NCBI GenBank assembly: GCA_020466095.1
Contig: CM035809.1
Location: 22,517,442 to 22,581,441 of the forward strand
Length of the DNA: 64,000 bases
Direction of reading: 5' to 3'
From: Chlorops oryzae
Taxonomy: Eukaryota > Arthropoda > Insecta > Diptera > Chloropidae
Below, piece by piece: positions 1 to 10,440 of this stretch. Both the position numbers and the translations under genes were made by a program. Below the pieces are notes generated by a model. The model saw only the letters and a list, made by a program, of their open reading frames with translations. It was not told the origin of the DNA and made no database searches. Each line of letters opens with the position of its first letter. Positions within the stretch are counted from its first letter, which is position 1.

Positions 1-229
1 TCCTATTTCGAAATAGGAGTCCTTATGTCTAATATACTCTTGTTAGATTCCGAAACGAATGTGTTTCCCTTCATGCCAAGATCGATCTATTGCATGTATG
101 GATGTATTTATGTATGTATGTATGTATATGAGTTTGGTTTTATACATACATTACATATATATAGTAAATGAGCGTCACTTTCTCTTCATTTTTCGATGTC
201 GTTTTTTTGATCTTCATGGTTTTAAACAT
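1..229. other. Left-edge AT-rich DNA, no gene seen
   Basis: This stretch has no convincing coding exon. A short TATG/TGTA microsatellite lies near 107-130. The only open frame is short and low in complexity. Confidence 0.5.
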
Positions 230-930
230 TTCGGAGTCATTTGAAGTTCGTTTTTTTGAGCTAATTTTCTAAAAGTAAATAAATTCGGGCGGAATCATTT
301 CGGAGTTACATTTTTCGGAGTAATTTCAATGTCGTTTTTCTGAGCATATTCCAAAAAAAATTTTGGACCAATTTCGGACTCATTTTTGGGCAACAAATTT
401 ACTACACACATATTTCGGAGTTATTCTGATTCATTTTGAAGTTATTTCGTTATTTCGAAGATATTTCGGAACTACTTTAGAGAAATTTTAAAGTTATTTT
501 GTAGTCAACTCGTACTTATTGAGGAGCGTTTCGGAGTAATTTTGGAGCCATATCGGAATCATTTTGGCATCATTTCGTTGTTGTTTCGGAGTTTTTCGGA
601 GCTATTTCGGAGTTATTTCGGAGACATTTCGAACTTATTTCGGAGTCATTTTGTAGTCATTTGTAAGTATTTTGGGGGGTCATTTCAGAGTCATTCGGAG
701 TCATTTCGGAGTCATTTCGGAGATCATTTCGGAGTCATTTCGGAGTCATTTCGGAGTCATTTCGGAGTCATTTCGAAGCTATTTCTGAGTAATTTTTAGC
801 CATTTTTAAGTAATTTGGGGGGTCATTTCAGAGTCATTCGGAGTCATTTCAGAGTCATTCGGAGTCATTTCGAAGCTATTTCGGAGTCATTTCGGAGTCA
901 TTTCGGAGTGATTTCGAAGATATTCCGGAT
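230..930. repeat. 11-bp minisatellite (TCATTTCGGAG)n
   Basis: The unit TCATTTCGGAG and close variants are repeated in tandem. The array is regular from about 590 to 925 and degenerate on the left back to about 230. It makes open frames rich in FRSHFG in one reading frame, which reflects the repeat and not selection on a protein. Some copies carry a 1-base slip, so no single frame is kept across the array. Confidence 0.9.
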
Positions 931-2790
931 TCATTTGAACAAAAAACTTTGACCACTACGAAGCTACTCATATTGCCGCCCCGTGGACCTACGAGTCGTT
1001 TTGTTCTTATGAAATTTAACGCTGTTTATTCTAATATGTACTTAAAAGCTATCTATACTTAGTAATAGAATCCATTCTCGCTTTCAACGTCATACTTTTG
1101 GGGAGACTACATATACTTACATACATATGTAGGTGTTTCTTGAAAAGGTAGCGTTTTTGTCGTGTCCTTATATACCTGATTGACTTTCGGAGCTGCATAG
1201 AAATTTCGATAAATATAAAAGTCCCCATCACCTGCACGAAAGTAGTATTACTGGTATTTAGAAACCAAAGAAGTATTGACCGCATTCTTGGATTCGGGAC
1301 TTTTAACCTGCTCACGCATGTTCCGCACCCGTTTGGATATGTCAATATGTAGGTCATATCCAAGAAAGATGCTCCACTTCCTGAGTTCACCACGCCCCTC
1401 CCAAGATCCTACAATATTATAGACTGACACTATCAATCCGTTAAGATGAAAGCCCCCAAGATCATATCATAAACTATAATAAAATGTTGATATATCAAAC
1501 ACATGGCGTCATGTCACCCACTTAATCAAGCTGTTACAGCAAAAATAATATTTTTTTTTTTTTTATCAAGACCTAACCAACTAACAAGCTTCCAAGTTAT
1601 AAATTGAAATATACGAAAAAGTAAAGAGAGAGAAAAAAAAATAATAAAAAATAAAACGCAAAATTCCGACCACGTTGCCAAGTGCAACTTGTCTTACGCT
1701 CTTGCACAGAGAATCGCAGAAAATGATACACTTTTACGCTGGGCGCTACGTATGCACAAACTCGAGCCTCGCGTCGCAATTCGACTCAACTTGCGATTCA
1801 ACTCGACTCGACTGCGAGATTCATAGATAAACTGAGGTGTTTGTTTCTGCGGTTTATCTCGATTTGATTGTATGCAAAAGAGGAAAAAAAAAATTTTTTT
1901 TCTTCTTCAAATTATACGGAATATGCGAAAACGCGACTTTGTCAAACCTCAAATGTTGCTTTGTAACATATTATTTAACTTTGGTCGCTCTCGGAGTGTG
2001 TGTGTGTGTGTGTGTTTGTGTGTCTCTAATTCATCGATTGTCGTAAGGTTAGTCACCAATTCGGATTTGGAGCCTGCGCCTTCATTTGTCAGCTGCAGCA
2101 AAAGCAGCAAAAATAAAAAAAATAAATAGAAAAAAAATATAAAAAAAATTTTTTAAATAATAAAAAAATTATTTCAAAAATAAAACAACAACAATTCTCA
2201 TAATAAATCGATAAAGACAATTGCCAATTTATTGCAAAAGTCATTAAATATTTTTTTTTTTTTTTGTATTTTTTCCCCCACTTTGAACAACATTACAACA
2301 AAAGTGCACTTGAACTGTGATATCGAATTTCTGATTTGCCTTACTTACAATTCAAATCGGATTCAACGCGATAATTTCTCATTGCGATATTTAACGAATG
2401 CCACCTACCTACCTACCTACCTACTTGGGGGCCTTTAAGTGTGCGGGCTTCAGTTTGAGATTACATGGAGAATATTTAATTAAGTTTTTTTATTATTTTT
2501 TTTCATCATGTAAACATAATATTTCAAGATCCTAACGGAAGAAAAAACAGTGGGCAAGTGGCTTTCGAGACGATTTTCTTAAAAATCTCATTAGATGAAA
2601 GTTTTTGTTTGACTACTTAGGGATGAAGTACCTAGTGCTTGAAAGTCTTTAGTGTGGGTGCAGTAATGTTTCCTCTCAAGTTCAATCCTGTTGAGATTGA
2701 ATTGAATAAGATTAGAACAGTTTAAAACTAAGATTTTTCTCCTACATTTTTGTCATATGCTTGGATGTCTTTTATTAACCCATTCATTAA
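931..2790. other. Gene-poor AT-rich stretch with microsatellites
   Basis: I see no supported gene. Small simple repeats are present: a GT run near 1998-2022, a CCTA tetranucleotide run near 2401-2424, and several poly-A/poly-T tracts. A 114-codon minus-strand frame at 1049-1393 has no recognisable domain and overlaps another frame of equal quality. Confidence 0.5.
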
Positions 2791-2799
2791 TATAGGTAC

Positions 2800-3601
2800 C
2801 AGTGTTGGAAAATGGAAATTTTCAGTGTGTACCTAAAATGATCCATAAATTGTACCTAAATATCATGATACAAGAAAACAAGATAGCGCCACTTGATAGA
2901 GGAAACGTCACAAACTCAAAATCGCGTTGTTATTTCCCATGTTAAACCGGCTTTTTACTTTTTTGAATAGCATGGGAAACAATAACAATTTCTCGCTCAG
3001 TGACGTCACAAACTCAATTTTCGGCTCTCAGAGAGAGCCTCAAAATAGCGGTACTGAAGTGGCGCTATCTTGTTTTCTTGTATCATGCCTAAATATAGTA
3101 AAGTGTACCTAATATACCCAGCCGGAATTTTTCTCATAAATGGTGAATTCATTCAGGTTTCCCCCGAAGACATCAAGGGGAATATTTGAGTACCTACTTC
3201 TCAAATCTGATGACATGGTCATTTAAAGAAGATGTTATTCATACCAATTCTAATGGCAATGTCATCGAGAGAAGGTGTTATTCACTCCCGAACGATGACA
3301 TTGTCTTGCAAACCGAGAATTACCTACTGATACGATGGAGTAATCTATTCCAATTTCGATGACCAACCCGTGACAAATATTCTTATGACGGCCAATGCCG
3401 CTTCTGTCTAAATTTCATGAGAATTTTGCAATAGAATCAGGAGTAGTCGCGGATAACCAAAGCAGACCTTTCACCATTTCATTCACTAACAAAATTTCTT
3501 CATCTTGAAATTGTACCTAAAATGTACAAATTGTACCTAATGTACCTTTGAAGTGAAAAAGGGCCGAAGAAGGTACAATTACACCTACTTTTCCAACACT
3601 G
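2800..3601. mobile_element. hAT-type non-autonomous element with 8-bp TSD
   Basis: The ends are inverted: CAGTGTTGGAAAA on the left and its complement TTTTCCAACACTG on the right. The identical 8-bp sequence ATAGGTAC flanks both sides (2792-2799 and 3602-3609), which is the target duplication length of hAT transposases. No transposase frame remains. The interior is rich in the word TGTACCTAA. A second, unrelated miniature element (2864-3087) has inserted inside it, so the original element was about 570 bp. Confidence 0.88.
2864..3087. mobile_element. 224-bp miniature element nested in the hAT element, 9-bp TSD
   Basis: The first 30 bases (starting CATGATACAAGAAAACAAG) are perfectly inverted at the right end. 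Both sides are flanked by CCTAAATAT (2855-2863 and 3088-3096). A 9-bp duplication points to a Mutator-like (MULE) transposase. Perfect terminal repeats and a perfect duplication suggest a fairly recent insertion. It contains short internal inverted words such as CCCATG and ATGGG around a centre near 2960. Confidence 0.85.
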
Positions 3602-3666
3602 ATAGGTACATCTAAAAATCGAATGTATTACAAGCTGGTATATATTTTGGTATACTTTGTATTATA

Positions 3667-4041
3667 CCGTATAGTCTCTTCTTGCGGAACTACGAATCGA
3701 GGATGCAGTGGATAGAAGAAAATGGAGAAAAAATTCAAAACATGCGGAACCCGATATAAGCCGGAAAAGAACAAGTCTCTCCTTGCGGATACCCGTCTTA
3801 AACGGCCACTTTTTGGGAATACACTACACCCAGAGAAATAACAACAGTGAGACCAACTACTTAGAACAGTTAAGGTAAGACCAGCTTTAACCTGCTTTTT
3901 CAGTTAATATTACAACCTTTTTCTCTCGGTGTAGTAGGTATTCCTGCTTCTCCAATAAAAAGTTTCCTCTTAAGCGGACATCTCTGTTAAGCGGACATGC
4001 CTTTCGGTGCCGTAACTGCCCGTTTAAGAAAGAGTACACTG
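3667..4041. mobile_element. pogo/Tc1-mariner-like MITE, TA-flanked, family 'AGTGTACTCTC'
   Basis: The right end reads GAGTACACTG followed by TA. The left end (CCGTATAGTCTCTTCTTGCGG after TA) is a diverged inverted copy. Internal words TTAAGCGGACA and CCGCTTAAG recur in two related elements at 42596-42788 and 56600-56779. A separate small element (3827-3931) is nested in it. Confidence 0.65.
3827..3931. mobile_element. 105-bp TA-flanked stem-loop element nested in the previous MITE
   Basis: The ends are CACCCAGAGAAA and its inverted partner TTTCTCTCGGTG, each bordered by TA. Comparison with the sister MITE at 56600-56779 shows that the flanking text, read as GGGAA...TAGGTATTCC, is continuous there, so this piece is an insertion. 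It belongs with other CAC-GAG-AAA elements at 17606-18092 and 40108-40518. Confidence 0.65.
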
Positions 4042-4364
4042 TATATAGCTTTCCTATGTTATTCCTTATATTTCGAAGGAGATTCGAAACCCTAAAAATG
4101 CCTCAGATCTCCACCATTAAACCTTTTTTCGGCTGTTGTGGACTCCACACCATCGAATTCTTTTTTCTTTAATATTGTCCAGAATAAAAACAATGAAGAA
4201 TTTTAAAATTTCGAATTTTTTTCTCTTTGGTATTTTAAACTCCGTATTCAATGTCTACCTACTTTGTAGACTTGAAGCAAACTTATTCTCAACTTAATTC
4301 TTTCTCTCTCCATAGTTCATTACTCAAACTTCTACCTATACGTTTTACTTCTTTCGTACTTAAT

Positions 4365-4586
4365 CAGGGGTGTGACAGAATCCGATAACTGTCGGAGTCG
4401 GAATTAAAACTGATCAAATTTCATACAGAATTTAGAAATTTTGGTGTTTTCGGTTTTGAATCGGACCAATTATCGGTTCTTAATTCCACAGAACCCTATT
4501 TTATCCGGATGTCTATGAAATGTATATAAAAATTCAGTCGACTAAGATTCCGATTCCGACTGCTATCGGATTCTGTGACACCCCTG
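4365..4586. mobile_element. hAT-like MITE with CAGGGGTGTGACAGAATC ends
   Basis: The left end CAGGGGTGTGACAGAATC is matched by an inverted right end with one mismatch (GATTCTGTGACACCCCTG). The element is 222 bp and non-coding. I could not find a clean 8-bp duplication, so the insertion class rests on the terminal motif only. Confidence 0.65.
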
Positions 4587-5640
4587 AATATGCCATATTC
4601 TCCTATCGACTTCTGGTTTAACTGCATATTAGGGATGTCAAAATCCCGGAATTAGTCCCGGTGGTTTTCTTGGCTATTCAACAAAAGTTTGATTAACACA
4701 TCCATATATTTTAAATTCCACTAAACGATTTAACAGATTTAAACGATTTTGTCCGATTTTGTCTACGAATTTAATGATTTATTACTATTTTTTAAGTTCC
4801 GGGATCCCGGGATTGGCATGCCTACTGCATATGGCTTATGTTTTATTTGATTGTTCATTTTAGAGTCTAGACCCCTTAGTTTATATTCTGTTCTCCAAAT
4901 ATCCCTCATGTGGGGACAGTCTTCTGCACTCCATAGTCTCATGTACTTATTTTATCAACATATATTATCGGACTTATTGAGAGATTACAATAAAAAATTT
5001 CAAGGCCCCTTGCCGGCAATCAAAATTTTGATCAAAAATCGAAATTGATCGAGGGATCTTCCAGAAGATGGGGTCTGGTGAGAATATATTCTATACATTC
5101 TTTACTCTCTGCTCTATACCAGTACTCTATTGTCCTAAGTAGGTGTAGTGCCAGTATTGGCGAACTAACTACAGATGTCAATACGGATAGTGATCGATAG
5201 CCTTCGCACAACCATCGATGGTGAAGATAGTCATATTTTCCCGACACTAGAGCAGCATCGTTGGCCTCGATAGTTCTCAAGTTTTCAATATTGTAATCGG
5301 ATAATCACTTTTCTAAGGTATTCACATAAAATCCGATGAACTTGAACTGATTTTGATCGGTCGATAGTAACTACCACATTTCCCTGACTTTCGTCAATTT
5401 AGTCCAGTGCTGCCCAGAGTAGTACTCTTTTATATAGACGGGAGTCTGAATACCACCATTATATGGTCATATTTCCGTCCACATTCACAAGGAAGACCTC
5501 AAAAAGACACATCCACCATCATTATAAATATAATAATGATGTACCTCACTTTTCCACTTCCCTGATAACCAAATTATATACAAAAAGACAAGAAACACTC
5601 CGATGGTTTGAAGTCTGAATTAACAGAAATTTAATCCGAA
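4587..5640 (-). repeat. Dispersed repeat B, copy 1 (interrupted by a MITE)
   Basis: About 850 bp of this stretch recurs in inverted orientation at 9504-10440. In the orientation read on the minus strand it holds short open frames (for example 82 codons at 5032-5280) that do not match a domain I recognise. The two copies differ by many substitutions and small indels, so they are old. The repeat is likely a decayed transposon. Copy 1 carries the 195-bp hAT MITE at 4630-4824, which is absent from copy 2. Confidence 0.75.
4630..4824. mobile_element. 195-bp hAT MITE with 8-bp TSD and a natural empty site
   Basis: The ends are TAGGGATGTCAAAATCCCGG and the inverted, partly diverged TAGGCATGCCAATCCCGG. 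The 8-bp CTGCATAT flanks both sides (4622-4629, 4825-4832). The related repeat copy 2 has the uninterrupted site once (10393-10400, minus strand), which directly shows the pre-insertion state. Confidence 0.9.
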
Positions 5641-7309
5641 AAAGGATAATAACACCATAGCAACATTGAGCCACATAAAAAAGAAACACAGAGCAAGAGA
5701 GAGAGAGAGAGACAGAAAGAGGTAGAAAAAGGCTGAGGGCTAATTTCAAAGTGAAGCCAATTTCTCACAAGCTTCAGAGAAAAATCAGACACAAATCGAA
5801 ATGGAACTGCCCGAAATGCAGGCCAACTGAATGAAGTTAACCGCTCTTATGCGCTCATGTTGCAGCACGCGTGCGTTGCACATTATTTGCCCCGCCATTA
5901 TTTTCAATAAAAATCATGAGGGGATTTTTTCATTATTTTTTTTTTCATTATTTTTTTGTGAAAGTGTTAAAAATTGAACGGAAATTAAAGGAACACATGT
6001 AATTTCGAAAATGTTTCATTTCGATTCGTTTTTCTGCCTCTCTCTCCATCTCGTCTCTCGTTTCTCCGTCAATTGATTATTGGGCACTGGAAGCGAAGGA
6101 GTTGGAGTTGGGGAAAACCTTCTGTTTTCCCCCCTTTAGTGCTACGAGATTTATCGTTGTACATTAAGCGTAAAATGCGTTCGAAGGCTAAACTTTAATC
6201 CGTCCAAAAGGGGATTGCGGCAATGGGGAAATGGGGAATATGGCAGTAAACGGTGGGTAACTACGTACATTGCATGATCTGCATTGCGGTGAAATTTGTT
6301 GCTTCAAAAATATTTGTTATCAGCAACAGAAACAAAACAAAAACACAAAGCTAAAAAAAAAAAACATAAAAAAGTAACAAAAATCGGCAGCAACAAAACG
6401 TCGCAGCATGCCGTCCGGCCGCCAGTGTACTTCAAAGTGCCCACCGTATCGTCGGATGTGATGGCAGCATTTAAAGCTGCACCCGGCGTGACGCATTCAT
6501 GATTAATTGGCATTTGTTTTGATTTGTTTTTATTACCCTATTTCGATGCGATTTTTGCTTTTTATTATTTCCACTTCCATTTCTCTCATTTTGCTTTTTA
6601 TTTAATTTTTTTTAATTTTTTTTTTTCGGTGTAATTTTGTGCAATAATTTTTTGAATGTTATAAATAATGTTGCAAAAAAAAAAAAACAAAAATAATAAT
6701 AATTTCGCTAATGATACTCCTCGCACAATCAATTTGTTTGCGAATCGACAGACAGACAGACAGACGGACAGATAGACGCGCAAACATAAAACATTGACCG
6801 CCATTGACGCACGCGTGCAACGATCGCGAATGTTGCTTGATTTACAGATTGCTTTATTTAATTTTCCATTAAATCGGAGTGCGTGGAATTATTTACTGAA
6901 ATTTTTTTTTTTCTCTTTATTTATTTATTTTTTTTTTTCCTTTCTTTGGGACTTCATAATTTCCATTTAAAAGCGGGCAATAAATTTCGATTTGGCTTTC
7001 ACCAAAAGGAATTACTTTTGAGAGTGTCAGTTTTTGGGATGTGGAAGTGCCCGGGGTTGATGCTTGATAAATTAATAAGAAGAAAAAAATAAAACAAATT
7101 TTTTTAGATGAAAAAAATTATGAAATTATGAACGGAGGCTATTTCAAGAATTTTGCGTAACGCCAAGAATTTTCTTAAAGGAGGAAAAGTCACACATATG
7201 CGGACCACCATCTGGTGTTTATGAGTCTTTAAACGAAGAAATGTTGCCAAGAGAAAGACGCCCGAAGAATTGTTGGTTACACAAGAGAAGAGCAATAAAA
7301 TCAAAAGTA
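5641..7309. other. Intergenic, simple repeats only
   Basis: No supported gene. There is a GA run at 5699-5712, poly-A and poly-T tracts throughout, and a GACA tetranucleotide run near 6749-6768. Short open frames here are broken up by homopolymer tracts and show no domain. Confidence 0.5.
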
Positions 7310-7801
7310 CAGTGGGGTCTCGTTATAAGTCGCCTCGTTATACGTCGATTCGCACTTACGTCAAGTATCAATTAAAACCCTGGTTCTCTATACGTCGCAA
7401 ATGATTCGCAATTACGTCTTAAAGTTTGGGGGAAAATTTTTTTCGTCTTTTGCGCCCCTAAGTGCCATCTCCAATGACGCGTCAGGTACGTTCCGTCAAT
7501 TGAGGCAAACACATGCAAGCATATGGAAGCAGCTTAAATCAATTGCGTTGTTGTGGACGCAGCGTAAAACGTTCTGCATCCGACGAATAATTGGAAATCA
7601 GACATTAGAGCAGTGATGCCAGTTGTAGGGAAATTTCATTTTATTGACTTTAATAAAATTTGTGTATCAATTTTTGAGCTTTGAGGAACCAATTAGAAAT
7701 TATTTCATACAATCATATGAAGAAAACTGATTCGTTATAAGTCGTTTCGCTATACGTCGATTTTTTAGGAACGAGAAACGACTAATAACGAGACCCTACT
7801 G
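7310..7801. mobile_element. pogo/Tigger-like MITE, 492 bp, TA-flanked
   Basis: The left end CAGTGGGGTCTCGTTATAAG and the inverted right end (CAGTAGGGTCTCGTTATTAG when reversed) differ at two positions. TA flanks both ends (7308-7309, 7802-7803). Subterminal words TCGTTATACGTCG recur several times, a layout typical of short pogo derivatives. A 71-codon frame at 7401-7616 in its interior has no domain that I recognise. Confidence 0.8.
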
Positions 7802-7892
7802 TATTTACAAAATTTTAACGAGGATTACATTTGAGACTATAGAAACTAATGAGGGTATTCACAAGGAAAATGGAATTTCGCCGCAAATTTAA

Positions 7893-7990
7893 AGTACAGT
7901 AGAGTCTAGATTTTGTTAACCCTGGACAGAGTGAAAACCTCGTTTTAAGTTAAAAAAAAAGTTATAAGTTTGCGTTTTGTGGAGTATAGA
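7893..7990. mobile_element. Single end of another pogo-like element
   Basis: TA followed by CAGTAGAGTCTAGATTTTGT, then AAAACCTCGTTTTAAG, resembles the end of the element at 7310-7801. No matching right end is visible, so this is probably a truncated copy. Confidence 0.4.
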
Positions 7991-8740
7991 CCAGTGCTGT
8001 CCAGCACGACCACTTGCAAGATTATTAAATTTTTATGTGTGTTTAAGCGAGTCATATGCACTGAAACAAAATATTTGAAGCGAATTGTTGGGATTAAACA
8101 ATGAATTTGTCATAATGCCTTTTTATGTTTCTTTTGTGTAGTGTTCCAAGCCTAGCACTGATTTTTCAAAAAATCGCATGTTAGGGGCACACTATGTAAT
8201 AAGACCTACACTCAAACAAACACAAGAAAACCTCCTTGGTCACAATGGGCCGATTAACGGCCTAAGTGGCAGACACTTCAACCTACCTTTGTTATTTTGT
8301 CACATATCAAGCATTGAGCTATATTTTTTGAAACAGAAATATTTTATTCTGTCATTCATTTTTACCGTGTACGCAAAAAAAGAGCGTGCCCAGCAGGCAA
8401 AATGAGCTCACAAAATTGAAAATTTCTATTGTAGCTCAAAATGAGCTTAAGAAGAGCTAAATATGAGATTGAAATTGAAAACCGAAAATCAATTTCGTTG
8501 TGATCTAATAATGAGCTCAAAATGACATCAATCCTTATGTTTTTTTTTTTTTTTAGCAAAAAATGATGTATTTGTGAGCTAATACTGACTGAAATGAAAT
8601 TTTCATAATTTATGAACTGATAAAAGGTCCAAAGCCTTCTAGTAGAGCATATTCAAAAATTTGTCACAGTGCGCTTACATGTATTAACCTCACGTTTTAA
8701 ATTTATATACACTTTTTAACAAAACATACAAAGCAGTATC

Positions 8741-8820
8741 ATTGGCTGAGGAGGTAGAGGGTAGAGTGTTGGCTCCATGTTTCAGAGTTAAGAGGTTCAA
8801 ATCTCGGAAAAGGCATTTGA
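8741..8820 (+). repeat. tRNA-like SINE head
   Basis: The segment reads TGGCTGAGGAGGTAGAGGG near the start, which resembles an A box. It carries GAGGTTCAAATCTCGG about 45 bases later, which fits the B box of polymerase III promoters. The arms do not close into a full cloverleaf, so it is a SINE head or tRNA pseudogene and not a working tRNA gene. Confidence 0.5.
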
Positions 8821-9007
8821 TAAATATAAGAAGCACTAAATAATCCGTAAGACTTACTGCTCTCTGCTTCTTCCCTGTAGTTAAGCTAACGTGTGGAATG
8901 GATTCCCCCAGACACCATCGTTATAGGGTCTCAAAATTGGGCGAAATAAATTGCGCTTTTTTCTTGCAAATAATTCAATGCGTAAAAAACAAAATTTTAT
9001 TTTTAGT

Positions 9008-9082
9008 TTGCTGCATGGGGAATCGAACCCACAACCATCAGATTACAAACCATGCACGCTATCGCTACACTATTGACGGCCT
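9008..9082 (-). repeat. tRNA-like SINE head
   Basis: On the minus strand the segment has an A-box-like AGTGTAGCGATAGCG and a canonical B box GGGTTCGATTCCC. Spacing is that of a tRNA, but the acceptor arm does not pair well. Probably a SINE or tRNA pseudogene. Confidence 0.55.
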
Positions 9083-9503
9083 TATATTCTCAAGTCTTTA
9101 AATCAAATATGAACAATTCTTTTCCTTTCTTACTGGACCTGTCAAAGAAAATGATTTGCTAAATATGAAGTAAATGTGATATATCTATGAAGCTATAAAT
9201 TTATCTCATATTTAGCTTTCATATCTGAGCTTCGAAAAAGTGCTCCAAATAACTCATTATACACCTCATATATATATCTACAATAGCCTATTTTTGGACT
9301 TAAAACAAAAAATTTTTAAATCATTAATAGCTCATATTGACCTTTTTTGCAGCTAAAATGTCTGCTGGGTGTGCTGTTATTTCGTTCCTTGTTATAGCTA
9401 AATGGGCGAATTTCCTCATTTACACCGAAGCTGTGTATGAAAAACAAACAAAAAAGCAACAAGTGGCAGTACTACATCTATATGAAAGATAATTACTTTG
9501 GGC

Positions 9504-10440
9504 AACACTGGTCTAAACGGTTTGAGGATGCCGATTAAATTTCTGTTAATTCAGACTTCAATCTATCGGGCTGTTTCTTGTCTTTTTGTATATAATTTGG
9601 GTTATCAGGGAAGTGGAAAAGTGAGGTACATCATTATTATATTTATAATGATGGTGGATGTGTCTTTTTGAGGTCTTCCTTGTGAATGTGGACGGAAATA
9701 TGACCATATAATGGTGGTATTCGGACTCCGTCTATATGAAAGAGTTTTACTCTGGGCAGAACTGGTCTAAATTGACGAAAGTCTAGTAAATGTGGTTCGC
9801 TTACTATCCGTTTACCATCAAAATCAGTCGCAAGTCACTGAAGGATAACTTTAGTGACAATAGATACTGTATAGAGCAGAAAAGATGTATTAAATCGATT
9901 TCCCAGACCCTTTGAAAGACCTGATCAACTATCGATTTTTGTCAACGATGCTGCTCTATGCGGAGAAAATGATGACCTTTTCATTTCTATGAATCTCTCA
10001 TAGTCGATAATTATTGATACATAATCTGAATTAAATCTAGAGATAGTTCCACTAGGGATATGGAAACAGAATGATAAACGTCAGGTCTAGAGTAAATGAA
10101 CGTATCAAATATATTACAATATAGCAGTAGGGATTAACACCCCAGGAACGTCTTAGAGAAATCGTCGATAATTTTTCTGGATTTTTGATCAAAATTCTTT
10201 TGATTTCCATGAGCACTGGTGAGCTTTTAATTTTGTATTAAAATCTCTCAATAGGTCTGATAATATATGTATGTTGATAAAATAAGTACATGAGATTATG
10301 GAGTGCAGAAAACTGTCTCCATATGAGGGATATTTGGAGAACAGAATATAAACTAAAGGGTCTAGAGTTATCAGTCAAATAAATCATAAGCCATATGCAG
10401 TTAAACCAGAAGTCTATAGGAGAATATGGCATAATTTTTC
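9504..10440 (+). repeat. Dispersed repeat B, copy 2 (empty MITE site)
   Basis: This is the inverted counterpart of 4587-5640. It keeps the uninterrupted CTGCATAT target (complement at 10393-10400) where copy 1 holds a hAT MITE. The word GGGCAGAACTGGTCTAAA at 9755-9772 and its variant at 9493-9510 form a short direct repeat near its left part. Confidence 0.75.

Larger units (their letters stand above)
8389..9370. mobile_element. Probable 980-bp TIR element with CCCAGCAG ends
   Basis: The left end CCCAGCAGGCAAAATGAGCT is matched by the inverted right end (CCCAGCAGACATTTTAGCT when reversed). The interior repeats words around ATGAGCT and AGCTCAT. A target duplication is not clear. Two tRNA-like segments (8741-8820 plus, 9008-9082 minus) lie inside it. 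Confidence 0.5.

Noticed and set aside
542..799. 85-codon frame with FRSHFG repeats
   Set aside because: Product of the TCATTTCGGAG minisatellite.
1049..1436. Overlapping minus-strand frames of 114 and 62 codons
   Set aside because: A LINE fragment was considered because of a vague reverse-transcriptase-like stretch, but no diagnostic motif is present.
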